Below are positions 18,075-27,276 of a DNA stretch of 64,000 nucleotides, piece after piece. A model generated the notes under the pieces. The model did no database searches, was not told the DNA's origin, and saw only the letters and a program-made list of their open reading frames with translations. Within the stretch, counting starts at the first letter, position 1. Each line of letters opens with the position of its first letter. Both the position numbers and the translations under genes were made by a program. Source of the stretch: Bernardetiaceae bacterium (GTDB taxonomy: Bacteria > Bacteroidota > Bacteroidia > Cytophagales > Thermoflexibacteraceae); assembly GCA_025056255.1 (NCBI GenBank), contig JANWVT010000008.1, positions 62,001 through 126,000 on the forward strand. The letters are read 5' to 3'.

Positions 18075-19120
18075 AAGTATTATACGCTATACAAGGAACA
18101 GGTAACGGACATATTGCCCGCGCACGTGAAATAGTTCCGCTGCTTAGCCGCATGTGCGAGTTAGATTTGTTTATTAGCGGAAGTAATTCACAGGTACAGC
18201 TGCCTCACGAAGTAAAATTTCGCAGCAAGGGGCTAAGTATTTTTTACAACAAGTCGGGGGGAGTAAGTTTGTGCAAAACCCTTACTCACATACGCTTCCG
18301 AGAACTGATAAGAGAAATTCGAGAGTTGCCTGTTGAAAAATATGATCTTGTTATCAACGACTTTGAGTTTATTTCTGCTTATGCTGCTTTGCTCAAAGGC
18401 GTTCCTTGTGTAGGCTTTGGGCACCAAGCTGCTTTTCATTCACCAGCTACTCCTCGCCCACGTCGCAGAGAATTGCTTGGCGAGCTGATTTTAAAACACT
18501 ATGCCCCAGCAAATAGCATCTTGGGCTTGCACTTCGACCGATACGATTCCTACATCTACACGCCTGTTATCCGCAGCGAAATACGTTCCTTAGAACCTAA
18601 GACAAGTCAACACATTACCGTATATTTACCGCACTACGACGATAAATTGCTGATAGGAATACTTACTGAACTAAAAGACTACTATTGGCATTTGTTTACT
18701 AAAAATGTTAAGAATATTTACACGCATAAAAATATTACCTTGCTGCCGATAGACAGTAAAAATTTTACACAAAGTCTTGCTAGCTGCAATGGCTTGTTAA
18801 CAGGTGCCGGATTTGAAGCTCCCTCAGAAGCCATGTTTTTGGGCAAGAAAGTATTTGCCTTGCCTATTAAAGGACAATATGAACAAAAGTGCAATGCAAA
18901 GGCACTGAAAATGATGGGAGTAACGGTTGTCAAGAAAGTTAGCCGCCGTTTTGTGCATAAATTGCGTACTTGGGTAGAAACCGCCCAACCCGTAGCGGTC
19001 AATTATCCTAACATAACAGAGCAGTTATTAGAAACTATCTTAACCCAACCCCAACAAGTGCACACAATAGTTCCTCAAACTACATTGGTTCCTTTTTTCA
19101 TGCGCTATATGAAAGTATAA
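18071..19120 (+). CDS. glycosyltransferase, GT-B fold (Glyco_trans_1_3-like)
   Basis: A 349-residue protein of the GT-B fold resembling MJ1255-type and MurG-like transferases. The N-terminal YAIQGTGNGHIARA is the characteristic glycine-rich loop, GVPCVGFGHQAAFHSP marks the acceptor domain, and the C-terminal domain has GLLTGAGFEAPSEAMFLGK and KGQYEQKCNA, the usual nucleotide-sugar site. The exact sugar and acceptor are unknown. Its ATG overlaps the preceding phosphoesterase by four bases. The pairing of an LpxH-like hydrolase and a GT-B enzyme suggests a glycolipid function. Confidence 0.85.
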   Translation: MKVLYAIQGTGNGHIARAREIVPLLSRMCELDLFISGSNSQVQLPHEVKFRSKGLSIFYNKSGGVSLCKTLTHIRFRELIREIRELPVEKYDLVINDFEFISAYAALLKGVPCVGFGHQAAFHSPATPRPRRRELLGELILKHYAPANSILGLHFDRYDSYIYTPVIRSEIRSLEPKTSQHITVYLPHYDDKLLIGILTELKDYYWHLFTKNVKNIYTHKNITLLPIDSKNFTQSLASCNGLLTGAGFEAPSEAMFLGKKVFALPIKGQYEQKCNAKALKMMGVTVVKKVSRRFVHKLRTWVETAQPVAVNYPNITEQLLETILTQPQQVHTIVPQTTLVPFFMRYMKV

Positions 19121-19262
19121 GTGCTTGTTGAGGTTTTTGGTAAGGTCAATTTTGCTCAATACATGTTCATACAGACAAACTCGCCATTGTTGATGTCCTC
19201 ATAAGCAACTCCGTTAAAAGTAAAGATGACACTACAATGTAGCAAGATTGTTTTTCAGCCTG

Positions 19263-19285
19263 CAATCTTGGTCATCCTGCCTAAG
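19263..19285 (+). repeat. AATCTTG..CATCCTG motif, copy 1
   Basis: CAATCTTGGTCATCCTGCCT resembles the elements at 32498-32518 (opposite orientation) and 34377-34399, giving the consensus AATCTTGYCAYCCTGYCTAAG. Confidence 0.6.
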
Positions 19286-19292
19286 TAGTGAT

Positions 19293-19333
19293 TTTAGGTT
19301 TTATCTATCCTGTTGGCTGCTGTAAAACCTAAA
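19293..19333. repeat. Perfect 11-bp inverted repeat
   Basis: TTTAGGTTTTA (19293-19303) and TAAAACCTAAA (19323-19333) are exact inverted copies around a 19-base loop. It may be a terminator for the glycosyltransferase transcript or part of a mobile repeat; there is no T-tract. Confidence 0.7.
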
Positions 19334-19440
19334 CATGCCCTAATAATTTTGAACATAATTACTACTACCTAAGCAACGAGTTGTACCCTTCGGGGTTTCA
19401 TTGATATTAATCTGATGCAATTAATCATTTGAAAAATTGT

Positions 19441-19503
19441 TGCCGTTGCACGTTGCCGTTGCACGTTGCCGTTGCACGTTGCCGTTGCACGTCGCTGTTG
19501 CAC
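19441..19503. repeat. 13-bp tandem repeat, nearly five copies
   Basis: Four exact copies of TGCCGTTGCACGT (19441-19492) are followed by a diverged partial fifth (CGCTGTTGCAC). The unit is not a multiple of three and no gene covers it. Confidence 0.95.
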
Positions 19504-19658
19504 TTGCCTATTTGGGCTTGACTCATGAGCAGCCCAATAGCAAAATGATTTTCTTTGAAAAGTGAAAAATAAAATCCTACTTCTTTGGCTTATCTCTGCT
19601 TTTTGTGTTGTTACTCAACATTGGTTGACTATCACACCAAAATTTTAGATAGTTCACT

Positions 19659-22600
19659 TTACTCTACAATTTGCACGCGAATGCCTGCCGAGTGGCTCGT
19701 GAATTCGGGGGCGTACATACATTGGATAGTGGCTACGCCGTTGGAAAAATCGCCTGCCTGTGTAGCGCGCAAGGCATACTCAAACACGTGCGTTCCCTGT
19801 GGCAGCCAGCCGAAGAAGAAGTGGGTGGCAGCATCGCGGGTGCTTTCGTAGTAGCCCAGCCCACCTTGCCAGCGGTAGCCGCTGAGGGTGTTCAAAGGCT
19901 CAAAACCGGCGGCGCGCATGTCTTTCAGGTGGACGTATTCCATGGCGCGGTCAACTTGCAGCTCAATGCGCACTTTTACCTTATCGCCGATTTTTACGGG
20001 CGTTTGTCCGGTAATTGGCTCTAAAACAAGCCCTTTGTCGGTTACGCGCTCAATATAGAGTTGTTTGCGCAATTTCAGCGGTGTTTCGGCAGGGGTGATT
20101 TTGTCTAAATCTTCAAAATACTGCCAGTACAAACCGCCCCAAGCGATGCCTTTACCGGGTTTGCTGATGGTTACTTTGCCCATCTCGGGTTTGATTTCGC
20201 CGCGATTCCATTTCACCTGAAAATAGCCCGTTCCTGCTTCTACTTTTACGCCGTCTATTTTGGAAGGGTCAATTTTTTGCGTGCCTACGCGGATGTCTGC
20301 CATGGCGGTTTCAGCCAGCCAGTTATCGCCTTGCAGCAAGAGCGCGTAAACGGCTTCGGCTGTGGCTTTGGTCGTTTTCCAATCTTGTGTTTGTTTTTGT
20401 TTCAAAAGCCACACTTTCAGGTCGTTAACGGCTTGGGCATCTTGTGCTACTTCGCCAAATACTTCAATCATGAGTGCTTGCGTTTCAATGGGCAGTTCGT
20501 ACCACCAATAGCTGCGGTTGGCTTTCCAATACATGCCCATTTCTTCGCTGACAATGGCGCGTTCTCTGAGCGACTGCGCAATGGTTTGAGCGGTTTTGGT
20601 TCTTCCTGTGCGATGCAGGGCAAGGGCTGTCATGCCTTGCGTGTAGAGTCCTGTTTTGGTCCAATATTGCTCTGCCTGATTGGTGAAGTACTGAATGGCG
20701 ATTTTGAAGTTGGGCAGCGGCTCAATATCACCAAAGAAACTGCGCATGTAGAGGTAGTGGTAGTGCTCGTAGCCAATGTGCGGGTCGCTCATCTTGATTT
20801 TGCCCTCTTTTTCCAACTTTTTGAGTTGCTGATAATCCTCAAAAATCTTTTGGTCAAGGAAATTGACTGCCCGTTGCAGCATTGCCCAAGTTCTGTTGGC
20901 ATCAATAGCCGGGTTGTAGGCAGGTTTGGCATTTACCGAAGCATCGGGGCGGACGGTGAGCACACCCAAGCGGTTCAGATGACCCAAACCCGCGGCAATG
21001 TGCTGCGTAACCCATCGGCTTTCGGGCATTCCTTCAAACCACGGGAAGCCGCCGTTCGGGTATTGCATTTTTTCCAACTTGGTAAGTGCTGCTTCCAGTT
21101 CGCGGCTCATGCGCATCAGGTCAAAAAGGACGGCAACGGTGCGCTTGCGGTCGGCTTCGTTGAGTGCCTGACGCACCCACGGGGTTTCCTGCAAGAGCAG
21201 GTATTTCAACTCCTCATTTTTCTGCAAGTTGGAAGCCAGTGCAGAGCCGCCGTTTTGTTGCTGCCACGTGTCAAATACTGCCTTGATTTGCGGGCTGCTG
21301 TTTACCACGTGTGTGGCAATGCTGTTGGCATAGAAGCGGCTGAACGTTTGTTCGGCACACTCGTGTGGGTATTCCATCAGGTAGGGCAGTGCTTGCAAGG
21401 CATACCATGCCGGATTGTTGGTAAATTCCAGCGTCAGGCTTTGGTGGCGAAGGCTTTGGCTGCGGCTATCAGTCAATTTTTTCAGCTCAAAAGTCTTGGT
21501 TTGTCCCCCGCGAACGGGCAGCGGCAGCGTTTCGGTGAGCAACATGCGGTCGGTCAGCACGGGCAGGGTCATCTCTTCGCCGTCGCTGAAATTGCCCGCC
21601 TGCGCTGTGATGCGGTAGGTGATTGCCTGCACCGTTCCGTCGGGAATTTGAATTGTCCAACTGACAGCGGTGCTCTGACCTTTGGCAACGGTGAAAGGCT
21701 TTTTGGAACGGGCTTCGGCAATGGCTTGCGGCGACATGGCTTCTACCATGCGCGGGTACATCTGCACATCAATCGGCTGCATCGTAATCGCGTCAAAAAA
21801 GCGGATTTGTGCTTCGCCTGTCAATTCCTTGTCGCTCAAATTGGTAATTTTGGCGGCAAACACCATTTCGTCGCGCTCGCGGAAGAAGCGCGGCGGATTG
21901 GGCACAACCATCAGGTCTTTTTGCGCCACCAATTCATTTTCCACAAAGCCGTAGCGCATGTCTTTTTTGTGGGCAAAACCCAGCATTTTCCAGCGCGTGA
22001 GCGATTCAGGCAGCGTAAAGCGGATAATCAAATTGCCTTCTGCATCGGTTTGCAGGTGCGGATAGAAAAATGCTGTTTCGTTGAAATTGGTGCGCACTTT
22101 GGGCTGCTCAACGGATTTCTTTTCGGGCTTCTTGTCTTCTGTACTTCCTGTTGCAACCGTTTCTGCTACCATGTTTTCCTCTGGTGCGTCGTCTGCCATT
22201 TCTTCCATAGGGGATACCATAGAAATCTCATAATCAGATTGTTCTGCTCGTACCGCCCGTTTGGAATACAAGATGCGGCTGCGCTGATAATAGCCTCCCA
22301 TGCCGCCAATACCTGTGGCAAGCATTTGCAGTGCATCGTAGTAGCGGTATTGTAAATTGCCCGTGTAAGGGTTGCTGCCCGTTTGGTTAAACGACTGACT
22401 GCCAAAGGTCTGCCCGCGCCAATTGTAAGCAATGCCGAAAGTTGGTGGTGCGGGGAAGTCAAAACTGTGCGCGCCGAAGGCATCCAAAGAGGCATCGTAG
22501 AGTGTGGCGACCATTTCGGCAATGGCACGGTCTGCTGTGCCATCCTTATTGCTGATTTTCAGCCGCCATTCTTCTTTTTCGCCGGGCAGCAATTTGTTGC

Positions 22601-25600
22601 GGAAGGTTTCAAAGCGGATGTTAAGCTGCTTGTTTGTGTGCGGCACTTGTACCAATCGGCTCACCTGATAGAACCGCCCGTTGCGAATCATCACAGCGCG
22701 CATGGCAACGTTGCCGCGGTGTCGTTCTTCCACGGCAAAGGTTTGAATTTGCGCCTGATTGCTGATTTTCAATGCGTTGGAAGAGGCAAGTTCGTTCATT
22801 GCCTCGGTTTCGTAGCGGATATACGCACCTGAAAAGCTGCTGCCGATTTGCCAGCGTGCCGCGTCGGAAGGTTCTACCGCGCCGCTGCTGCCTTTTGCCG
22901 AAGGCAGTGCTGCCTCCCACAAAGCAACGGGATAGGGCAGTTGTCCGCTTTTTTCGGCATATACCGTGAAGTAGCGTCGGCTGCTTACCTCGCTTCCAAA
23001 GGGGTCTTTTGCACTGATTTCCAACAGATAAGCCCCAATTCCTGCCAAAGGCAGGCTGATTTCGGGTTGTTTCTCGGTGTCAAAATGGAATGTGCCAATG
23101 GTTTTTTCGGCTTCCCAGTTGGGCATCAAATGTTCGGCGGCGTAGGGGTCGTTGGGGAATTGTTTGTAAAATTCCTCTCTACTCATGGCAAACAAATCGG
23201 GCTGCTCCCACAAACGCTCGCGGAAAATGCGGTTGGGGGCTTTTAGTTTGATGAGTTTGGCAGTGCCCTGTGTGGCTACGTTCTGTTGCTCGGCATTTAG
23301 CGCACTGATTTTCACCTTTTCGCTGCCTTTTTCAAGTGCGATTTTTTCGCTGATGTCGGCATTCAGGCTGATGGCATTGTAGCCGATGAAAATATTTTTA
23401 GTGGTGCTTTGGGTTTCGCCGTTGATGTCGGTAACGTCCACGCTGATTTCAAAATCAAACAGCGGTTGCAGGTTGCGGGCGGTGGCGTTGTCGGGCAGGG
23501 CAGGGAATTTGATGCTGAATTTGCCCGCCGCATCGGTTTGCAGCGTGCCTTTGGCAATTTCTGTCGGGGTTTCGTCCTGCTGATACCAATACCACCACCA
23601 AGGGCGGAAGCGGTTGTAAGGCTTGCGCACTACGCGATAGTTCACCTTTGCTCTGTCCACGGCAGCACCCGAATAGGCTTGGGCAAATCCTGTGGCTTCC
23701 ACTTCATCGCCCAAGCGGACGGCTTTGGCAACAGCATCCATTTTCACTTCAAACTTGGGGCGTTTGTAGTCCTCTACGCGGAAATAGTAGGCATTGCCAA
23801 GCGCGACCAAGCGCATTTCTCCATTCAGTCCGCCTGTGGGGGCTACAAAACTGCCGCTACCGCTGCCAAATTCGTTGATAGCGACCTCTTGCTGTGCCAC
23901 TTGCTGCCCGTTGGCGTCAAAAAGCGCAACTGTTATTTTATCTGCATTGCTTAGCGGTCGCCGCTCACCGTTTTGCTTTTGCGTGAGGATGACTTTGTAG
24001 TAAATCGTCTGCCCGGGTCGGTAGATATTGCGGTCGGTGAAAAAGTGCGCATGGGTTTGCAGTTTTTCCTCAGGGCTGCCTCCGTAAGTGTTGAACACAA
24101 TCGTACCTTCTGTGGCATTGCTCAGGCGGTCTTTACCGTTGGGGTGGATAAATGTAACGGAAAAATTGGCGTAGCCTTGCTGCATATTGGCAGGTTTGGT
24201 TTCAGGGCGTTCTGCTATGCGCACCATGCCCTCCGCATCGGTGGTCAGGGTTTGGTAAGGGCTTCGCTCGTAGCGGCTGTTGCGGTAGTTGTACTGCCGC
24301 AAAGCAACTTCTACTTTGGCTCTGGCAATAGGCGCACCTGTGTTGCGGTCGGCAAGGAAATACTCCATCAATCCGTTGTGGCGGCGCTCCATAAATGCCA
24401 TATCGCTGATAGTCAGCACGCCGTAGGCTACTTTTTCACCTTTTTCGCTGTTTGCAAACCGTTGGTTATCGGCAACAATGAGCAAATATTTGCCCCAGTT
24501 AAGCGCGGGGGCGGCTATTTCGGTAGCGTGGCTTTGCATATCGCCGCCGTCGGAAGGCAGGGCGACGTTCCAAGTGATGCCTTGCGCTGCAAACAGCTTC
24601 CGCAAGGCAACATCGCGGGTGTTCCAATTTTTAATTTGTTGTATGTCCTCATCGGTCAGCGGAACGGCTTTGCACCACACTTGCGGCAGGTTTTGATGCG
24701 TCAGCAAAAGTCGGAAGGGTTGCTGCGCGGCATTTACTGCTTCGGCTTTGACGGAAAAACTGCTCATTTTCAGCCGCTGAATCAGTTGTTGGCAGTTGTT
24801 TGCTCCTTGGGTTTTGGGGTATTTTTGAACGGCTGCTTCGGCAATTTCCAGCGATTTTTTTAGCATGAAGCGGTTGGGGTCGTCGGGCATCAGGCGGTTA
24901 AACTTTTGCCCCCGTTCTCGATACAAAACCGCCTGCTCATAGGCAAAATCGGCGGCAACGGGCGTGCCGGCATAGGTTTTTTCCGCTGCTGCAAGAGCTT
25001 GTTCGTACACGTTGTCCTTGTCGGCAAAGGTCGCCTGCCTGTGCATGAGGTCAAGGCGTTTGAGGTCTAAATCTGCCAGTGCGTCGGTGTTGCCCGCCAG
25101 CCGATGGAAGGCTGCCAACTGTTGCAAAATGCGCACGGCTGCCAATTGGGTGTTGGCACTGTCTGGGGTGTTAAATGTCAGCTTCTCAAAGTCGGGCAGG
25201 GGGGCAAAAAACTCCGCCGAATTGATTTCAAAAGGTCGGGCTACTTTTTCATAGATACTTTCCGAATTAATGAGGTAGTCCACGGCGGCATGTGCCAAAA
25301 AGTCGTAGAGCGTAGGGCGATAACGACGATTGCGGCTGCCTTCCAATTCGTTTTTATTGGGATTGATTCTTGCGCTGAACAGTTCGCGCCACTCTTCTAT
25401 GCGGATTTTTTGCAGCGCGGGCGCATCTTCCAACGATGCTAAGTAGAGTCGGTGAATTTCTGAAAGCAGTTTCCGTTTGCTCCACGTTTCGGGGTTGTCC
25501 GAACGGTCTTCATCGGCAGTGGCAGTGCGGTCTTCCATGCGCCATGAGTTATTGCTCAAATAGTCAGCATAGCTTTTTGCCAAAAAATAGCGCAATACTT

Positions 25601-25955
25601 GTTTAGCAGGTGCGGGTTGCCGTTCTGTCTCCTCTTGCAGGGCTTTGAAAAGGTTTTGCTCCTCTTCTTCGGTAGTGCTGCGCAGGTTGATTTGCTGCAC
25701 AAAGGCTTTGATTTGCTGGGGATAGTTTTTTTCGGCAGCAGCGCGTTTGTAAATTTCCGTTACCTTTACAAGTGCCTGTTTTTCAAGGCTTTTCTGTAAA
25801 AGTGAATCCACCGATTTCCACATGCGGCGGTAGTAGAGCGAATCGGGCGGCATGTTTGTAACAAGTTGAGGGTCAGAAGTTTGTTGATAAGTTTGCGGTG
25901 AAGCCAGCCCCAGCCAAAGGGACATGATGCTCCAAAAAAACGGCAAAAAGTGCAT
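19659..25955 (-). CDS. alpha-2-macroglobulin family protein
   Basis: A 2,098-residue secreted or membrane-attached protease-trapping protein. A signal peptide (FFWSIMSLWLGLASP) opens it, then a helical region, MG domains with the bait-like middle (IYRPGQTIYYKVILTQ marks the MG2/MG3 area; TAFFYPHLQTDAEGN..RFTLPESLTRWKML the A2M signature), and a terpenoid-cyclase-like toroid domain. The thioester motif CxEQ is present as CAEQ with Cys1533, so covalent capture is possible. Length is normal for Bacteroidota A2M. The coding DNA is clearly richer in G+C than genes outside 19.6-27.2 kb, and the opposite strand therefore shows long spurious open frames. The usual partner PBP1C is not beside it. Confidence 0.93.
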   Translation of the reverse strand: MHFLPFFWSIMSLWLGLASPQTYQQTSDPQLVTNMPPDSLYYRRMWKSVDSLLQKSLEKQALVKVTEIYKRAAAEKNYPQQIKAFVQQINLRSTTEEEEQNLFKALQEETERQPAPAKQVLRYFLAKSYADYLSNNSWRMEDRTATADEDRSDNPETWSKRKLLSEIHRLYLASLEDAPALQKIRIEEWRELFSARINPNKNELEGSRNRRYRPTLYDFLAHAAVDYLINSESIYEKVARPFEINSAEFFAPLPDFEKLTFNTPDSANTQLAAVRILQQLAAFHRLAGNTDALADLDLKRLDLMHRQATFADKDNVYEQALAAAEKTYAGTPVAADFAYEQAVLYRERGQKFNRLMPDDPNRFMLKKSLEIAEAAVQKYPKTQGANNCQQLIQRLKMSSFSVKAEAVNAAQQPFRLLLTHQNLPQVWCKAVPLTDEDIQQIKNWNTRDVALRKLFAAQGITWNVALPSDGGDMQSHATEIAAPALNWGKYLLIVADNQRFANSEKGEKVAYGVLTISDMAFMERRHNGLMEYFLADRNTGAPIARAKVEVALRQYNYRNSRYERSPYQTLTTDAEGMVRIAERPETKPANMQQGYANFSVTFIHPNGKDRLSNATEGTIVFNTYGGSPEEKLQTHAHFFTDRNIYRPGQTIYYKVILTQKQNGERRPLSNADKITVALFDANGQQVAQQEVAINEFGSGSGSFVAPTGGLNGEMRLVALGNAYYFRVEDYKRPKFEVKMDAVAKAVRLGDEVEATGFAQAYSGAAVDRAKVNYRVVRKPYNRFRPWWWYWYQQDETPTEIAKGTLQTDAAGKFSIKFPALPDNATARNLQPLFDFEISVDVTDINGETQSTTKNIFIGYNAISLNADISEKIALEKGSEKVKISALNAEQQNVATQGTAKLIKLKAPNRIFRERLWEQPDLFAMSREEFYKQFPNDPYAAEHLMPNWEAEKTIGTFHFDTEKQPEISLPLAGIGAYLLEISAKDPFGSEVSSRRYFTVYAEKSGQLPYPVALWEAALPSAKGSSGAVEPSDAARWQIGSSFSGAYIRYETEAMNELASSNALKISNQAQIQTFAVEERHRGNVAMRAVMIRNGRFYQVSRLVQVPHTNKQLNIRFETFRNKLLPGEKEEWRLKISNKDGTADRAIAEMVATLYDASLDAFGAHSFDFPAPPTFGIAYNWRGQTFGSQSFNQTGSNPYTGNLQYRYYDALQMLATGIGGMGGYYQRSRILYSKRAVRAEQSDYEISMVSPMEEMADDAPEENMVAETVATGSTEDKKPEKKSVEQPKVRTNFNETAFFYPHLQTDAEGNLIIRFTLPESLTRWKMLGFAHKKDMRYGFVENELVAQKDLMVVPNPPRFFRERDEMVFAAKITNLSDKELTGEAQIRFFDAITMQPIDVQMYPRMVEAMSPQAIAEARSKKPFTVAKGQSTAVSWTIQIPDGTVQAITYRITAQAGNFSDGEEMTLPVLTDRMLLTETLPLPVRGGQTKTFELKKLTDSRSQSLRHQSLTLEFTNNPAWYALQALPYLMEYPHECAEQTFSRFYANSIATHVVNSSPQIKAVFDTWQQQNGGSALASNLQKNEELKYLLLQETPWVRQALNEADRKRTVAVLFDLMRMSRELEAALTKLEKMQYPNGGFPWFEGMPESRWVTQHIAAGLGHLNRLGVLTVRPDASVNAKPAYNPAIDANRTWAMLQRAVNFLDQKIFEDYQQLKKLEKEGKIKMSDPHIGYEHYHYLYMRSFFGDIEPLPNFKIAIQYFTNQAEQYWTKTGLYTQGMTALALHRTGRTKTAQTIAQSLRERAIVSEEMGMYWKANRSYWWYELPIETQALMIEVFGEVAQDAQAVNDLKVWLLKQKQTQDWKTTKATAEAVYALLLQGDNWLAETAMADIRVGTQKIDPSKIDGVKVEAGTGYFQVKWNRGEIKPEMGKVTISKPGKGIAWGGLYWQYFEDLDKITPAETPLKLRKQLYIERVTDKGLVLEPITGQTPVKIGDKVKVRIELQVDRAMEYVHLKDMRAAGFEPLNTLSGYRWQGGLGYYESTRDAATHFFFGWLPQGTHVFEYALRATQAGDFSNGVATIQCMYAPEFTSHSAGIRVQIVE

Positions 25956-26007
25956 GATGCTATTGTTTGTAAGTTAAATTACGAAAAATCCGTTATTGAG
26001 GTATTGT

Positions 26008-26035
26008 GTAGAGACAAGACGTGTCCTGTCTCTAC
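26008..26035. repeat. Palindromic repeat GTAGAGACA ... TGTCTCTAC
   Basis: A perfect 9-bp inverted repeat with a 10-base loop that itself contains GAC/GTC, lying between the divergent A2M and Rieske genes. It resembles the GTAGAGAC-ended palindromic interspersed repeats seen in many bacterial genomes. A regulatory role cannot be excluded because it sits in the divergent promoter region. Confidence 0.75.
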
Positions 26036-26093
26036 GTGTATTTATTTATCTTTAATTCCCGAATCATACCAAAAGTTACCGGCGAAGCAAAAA

Positions 26094-27182
26094 ATGAAAA
26101 TTTTTAACATCTCTTCGGATATTTGCAAGGCACATACCCTCCCTACGCAGTTTTACACCGAACCGTTGTACTTTGAGGCAGCGAAAGAAAAAATATTTGC
26201 CCGCTCGTGGCAGTGGCTCGGCGACGATGCTGCCGTGCAACTGCCGCAGTACGTACAGCCGCTTACGCTGTTAGAGGGCTATTTGAACGAACCGCTACTG
26301 CTTGCTTCCGACGAACAGGGCGAAATTCGCTGTTTGAGCAATGTTTGCACGCATCGGGGGAAGGTGTTGGTACAGCAACCGGGCAAATGCCGCAAAATTA
26401 TCTGCGGATATCACGGGCGGCGGTTTGCCCTCAACGGGCAGTTTGAGCACATGCCCGAATTTAAAGACGTTTGCAACTTCCCTTCGGAAGCCGATAACCT
26501 CGCGCAGGTACCGCTGCAAAAATGGCATCGGTTTTTGTTTGCCTCCCTCCATCCGCAGTGGGACTTAGCCCCCGTGCTTGCTGAAATAGACAGGCGCATT
26601 GGTTTTCTGGACTTTGAGCGTTTCCGCTACGACCCGCTGACCTCTCGCGACTATCTCGTGCGGGCACACTGGGCATTGTATTGCGAAAACTATTTGGAAG
26701 GATTTCACATTCCTTTTGTGCATCCCGATTTGAACGCCCTACTGGATTTTGCCACGTACAACACTGAAATTCATGGATTTATGAATTTGCAGGTAGGCTA
26801 TGCCAGCAAAGGTTCGGACTGTTTTGCGCTGCCCAAAGGACACCCTGACGAAGGCAAGGAAATAGCCGCTTATTACTTCTGGATTTTCCCGAATTTGATG
26901 CTGAATTTCTACCCTTGGGGACTGTCGGTAAATGTGGTTAAGCCCCTGCAACCCGACTTGTGCAAAGTGAGTTTCATTACCTATGTGTACGACCCTCAGC
27001 GATTTAGTCAGCAAACAGCCGCCCAGACTGACAAGGTAGAGCGCGAAGATGAGGCAGTAGTAGAAAGTGTGCAGTTGGGGGTTCGCTCACGCTTCTACAA
27101 GTCGGGGCGCTACTCGCCGCGCTATGAGACGGGTGTACATCATTTTCATCAATTGATAGCCAATTGTATGAATACTCAATAA
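26094..27182 (+). CDS. Rieske non-heme iron oxygenase, alpha subunit
   Basis: Ring-hydroxylating or N-demethylating oxygenase family. The Rieske 2Fe-2S ligands are Cys85, His87, Cys104 and His107 (CTHRGK and CGYHGRR). The catalytic domain has ENYLEGFHIPFVHP, giving the iron ligands His205 and His210. At 362 residues it belongs to the choline-monooxygenase/CntA-like group rather than the larger dioxygenases. No ferredoxin, reductase or beta-subunit gene is adjacent, so its electron donor must be encoded elsewhere. The substrate is unknown. The ATG at 26094 (MKIFNISSD) fits the family start; the frame is open further upstream but runs through the palindrome. Confidence 0.88.
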   Translation: MKIFNISSDICKAHTLPTQFYTEPLYFEAAKEKIFARSWQWLGDDAAVQLPQYVQPLTLLEGYLNEPLLLASDEQGEIRCLSNVCTHRGKVLVQQPGKCRKIICGYHGRRFALNGQFEHMPEFKDVCNFPSEADNLAQVPLQKWHRFLFASLHPQWDLAPVLAEIDRRIGFLDFERFRYDPLTSRDYLVRAHWALYCENYLEGFHIPFVHPDLNALLDFATYNTEIHGFMNLQVGYASKGSDCFALPKGHPDEGKEIAAYYFWIFPNLMLNFYPWGLSVNVVKPLQPDLCKVSFITYVYDPQRFSQQTAAQTDKVEREDEAVVESVQLGVRSRFYKSGRYSPRYETGVHHFHQLIANCMNTQ

Positions 27183-27276
27183 TTCTCAGCATTTTTCGTT
27201 AAAATTGTATAACATTTAGCATAATACATATATGCGGGGTGTATTGCCATGGGTACGAAATACAATAAAACCTGTC

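Larger units (their letters stand above)
19121..19658. other. 538-bp spacer rich in repeats
   Basis: No gene is supported. In order it holds an inverted repeat at 19243-19270 (CAAGATTG/CAATCTTG), a copy of the AATCTTG..CATCCTG element (19263-19285), a perfect 11-bp inverted repeat (TTTAGGTTTTA/TAAAACCTAAA, 19293-19333) and a 13-bp tandem repeat (19441-19503). It separates convergent genes and borders the G+C-rich A2M block. Confidence 0.6.

Noticed and set aside
19441-19503. Possible CRISPR array
   Set aside because: The 13-bp units abut directly without spacers and no cas gene is present.
20277-22355. A 692-codon open frame on the plus strand, opposite the A2M gene
   Set aside because: It is the complement of a G+C-rich coding gene whose own frame has clear A2M homology; the antisense translation has no family resemblance.
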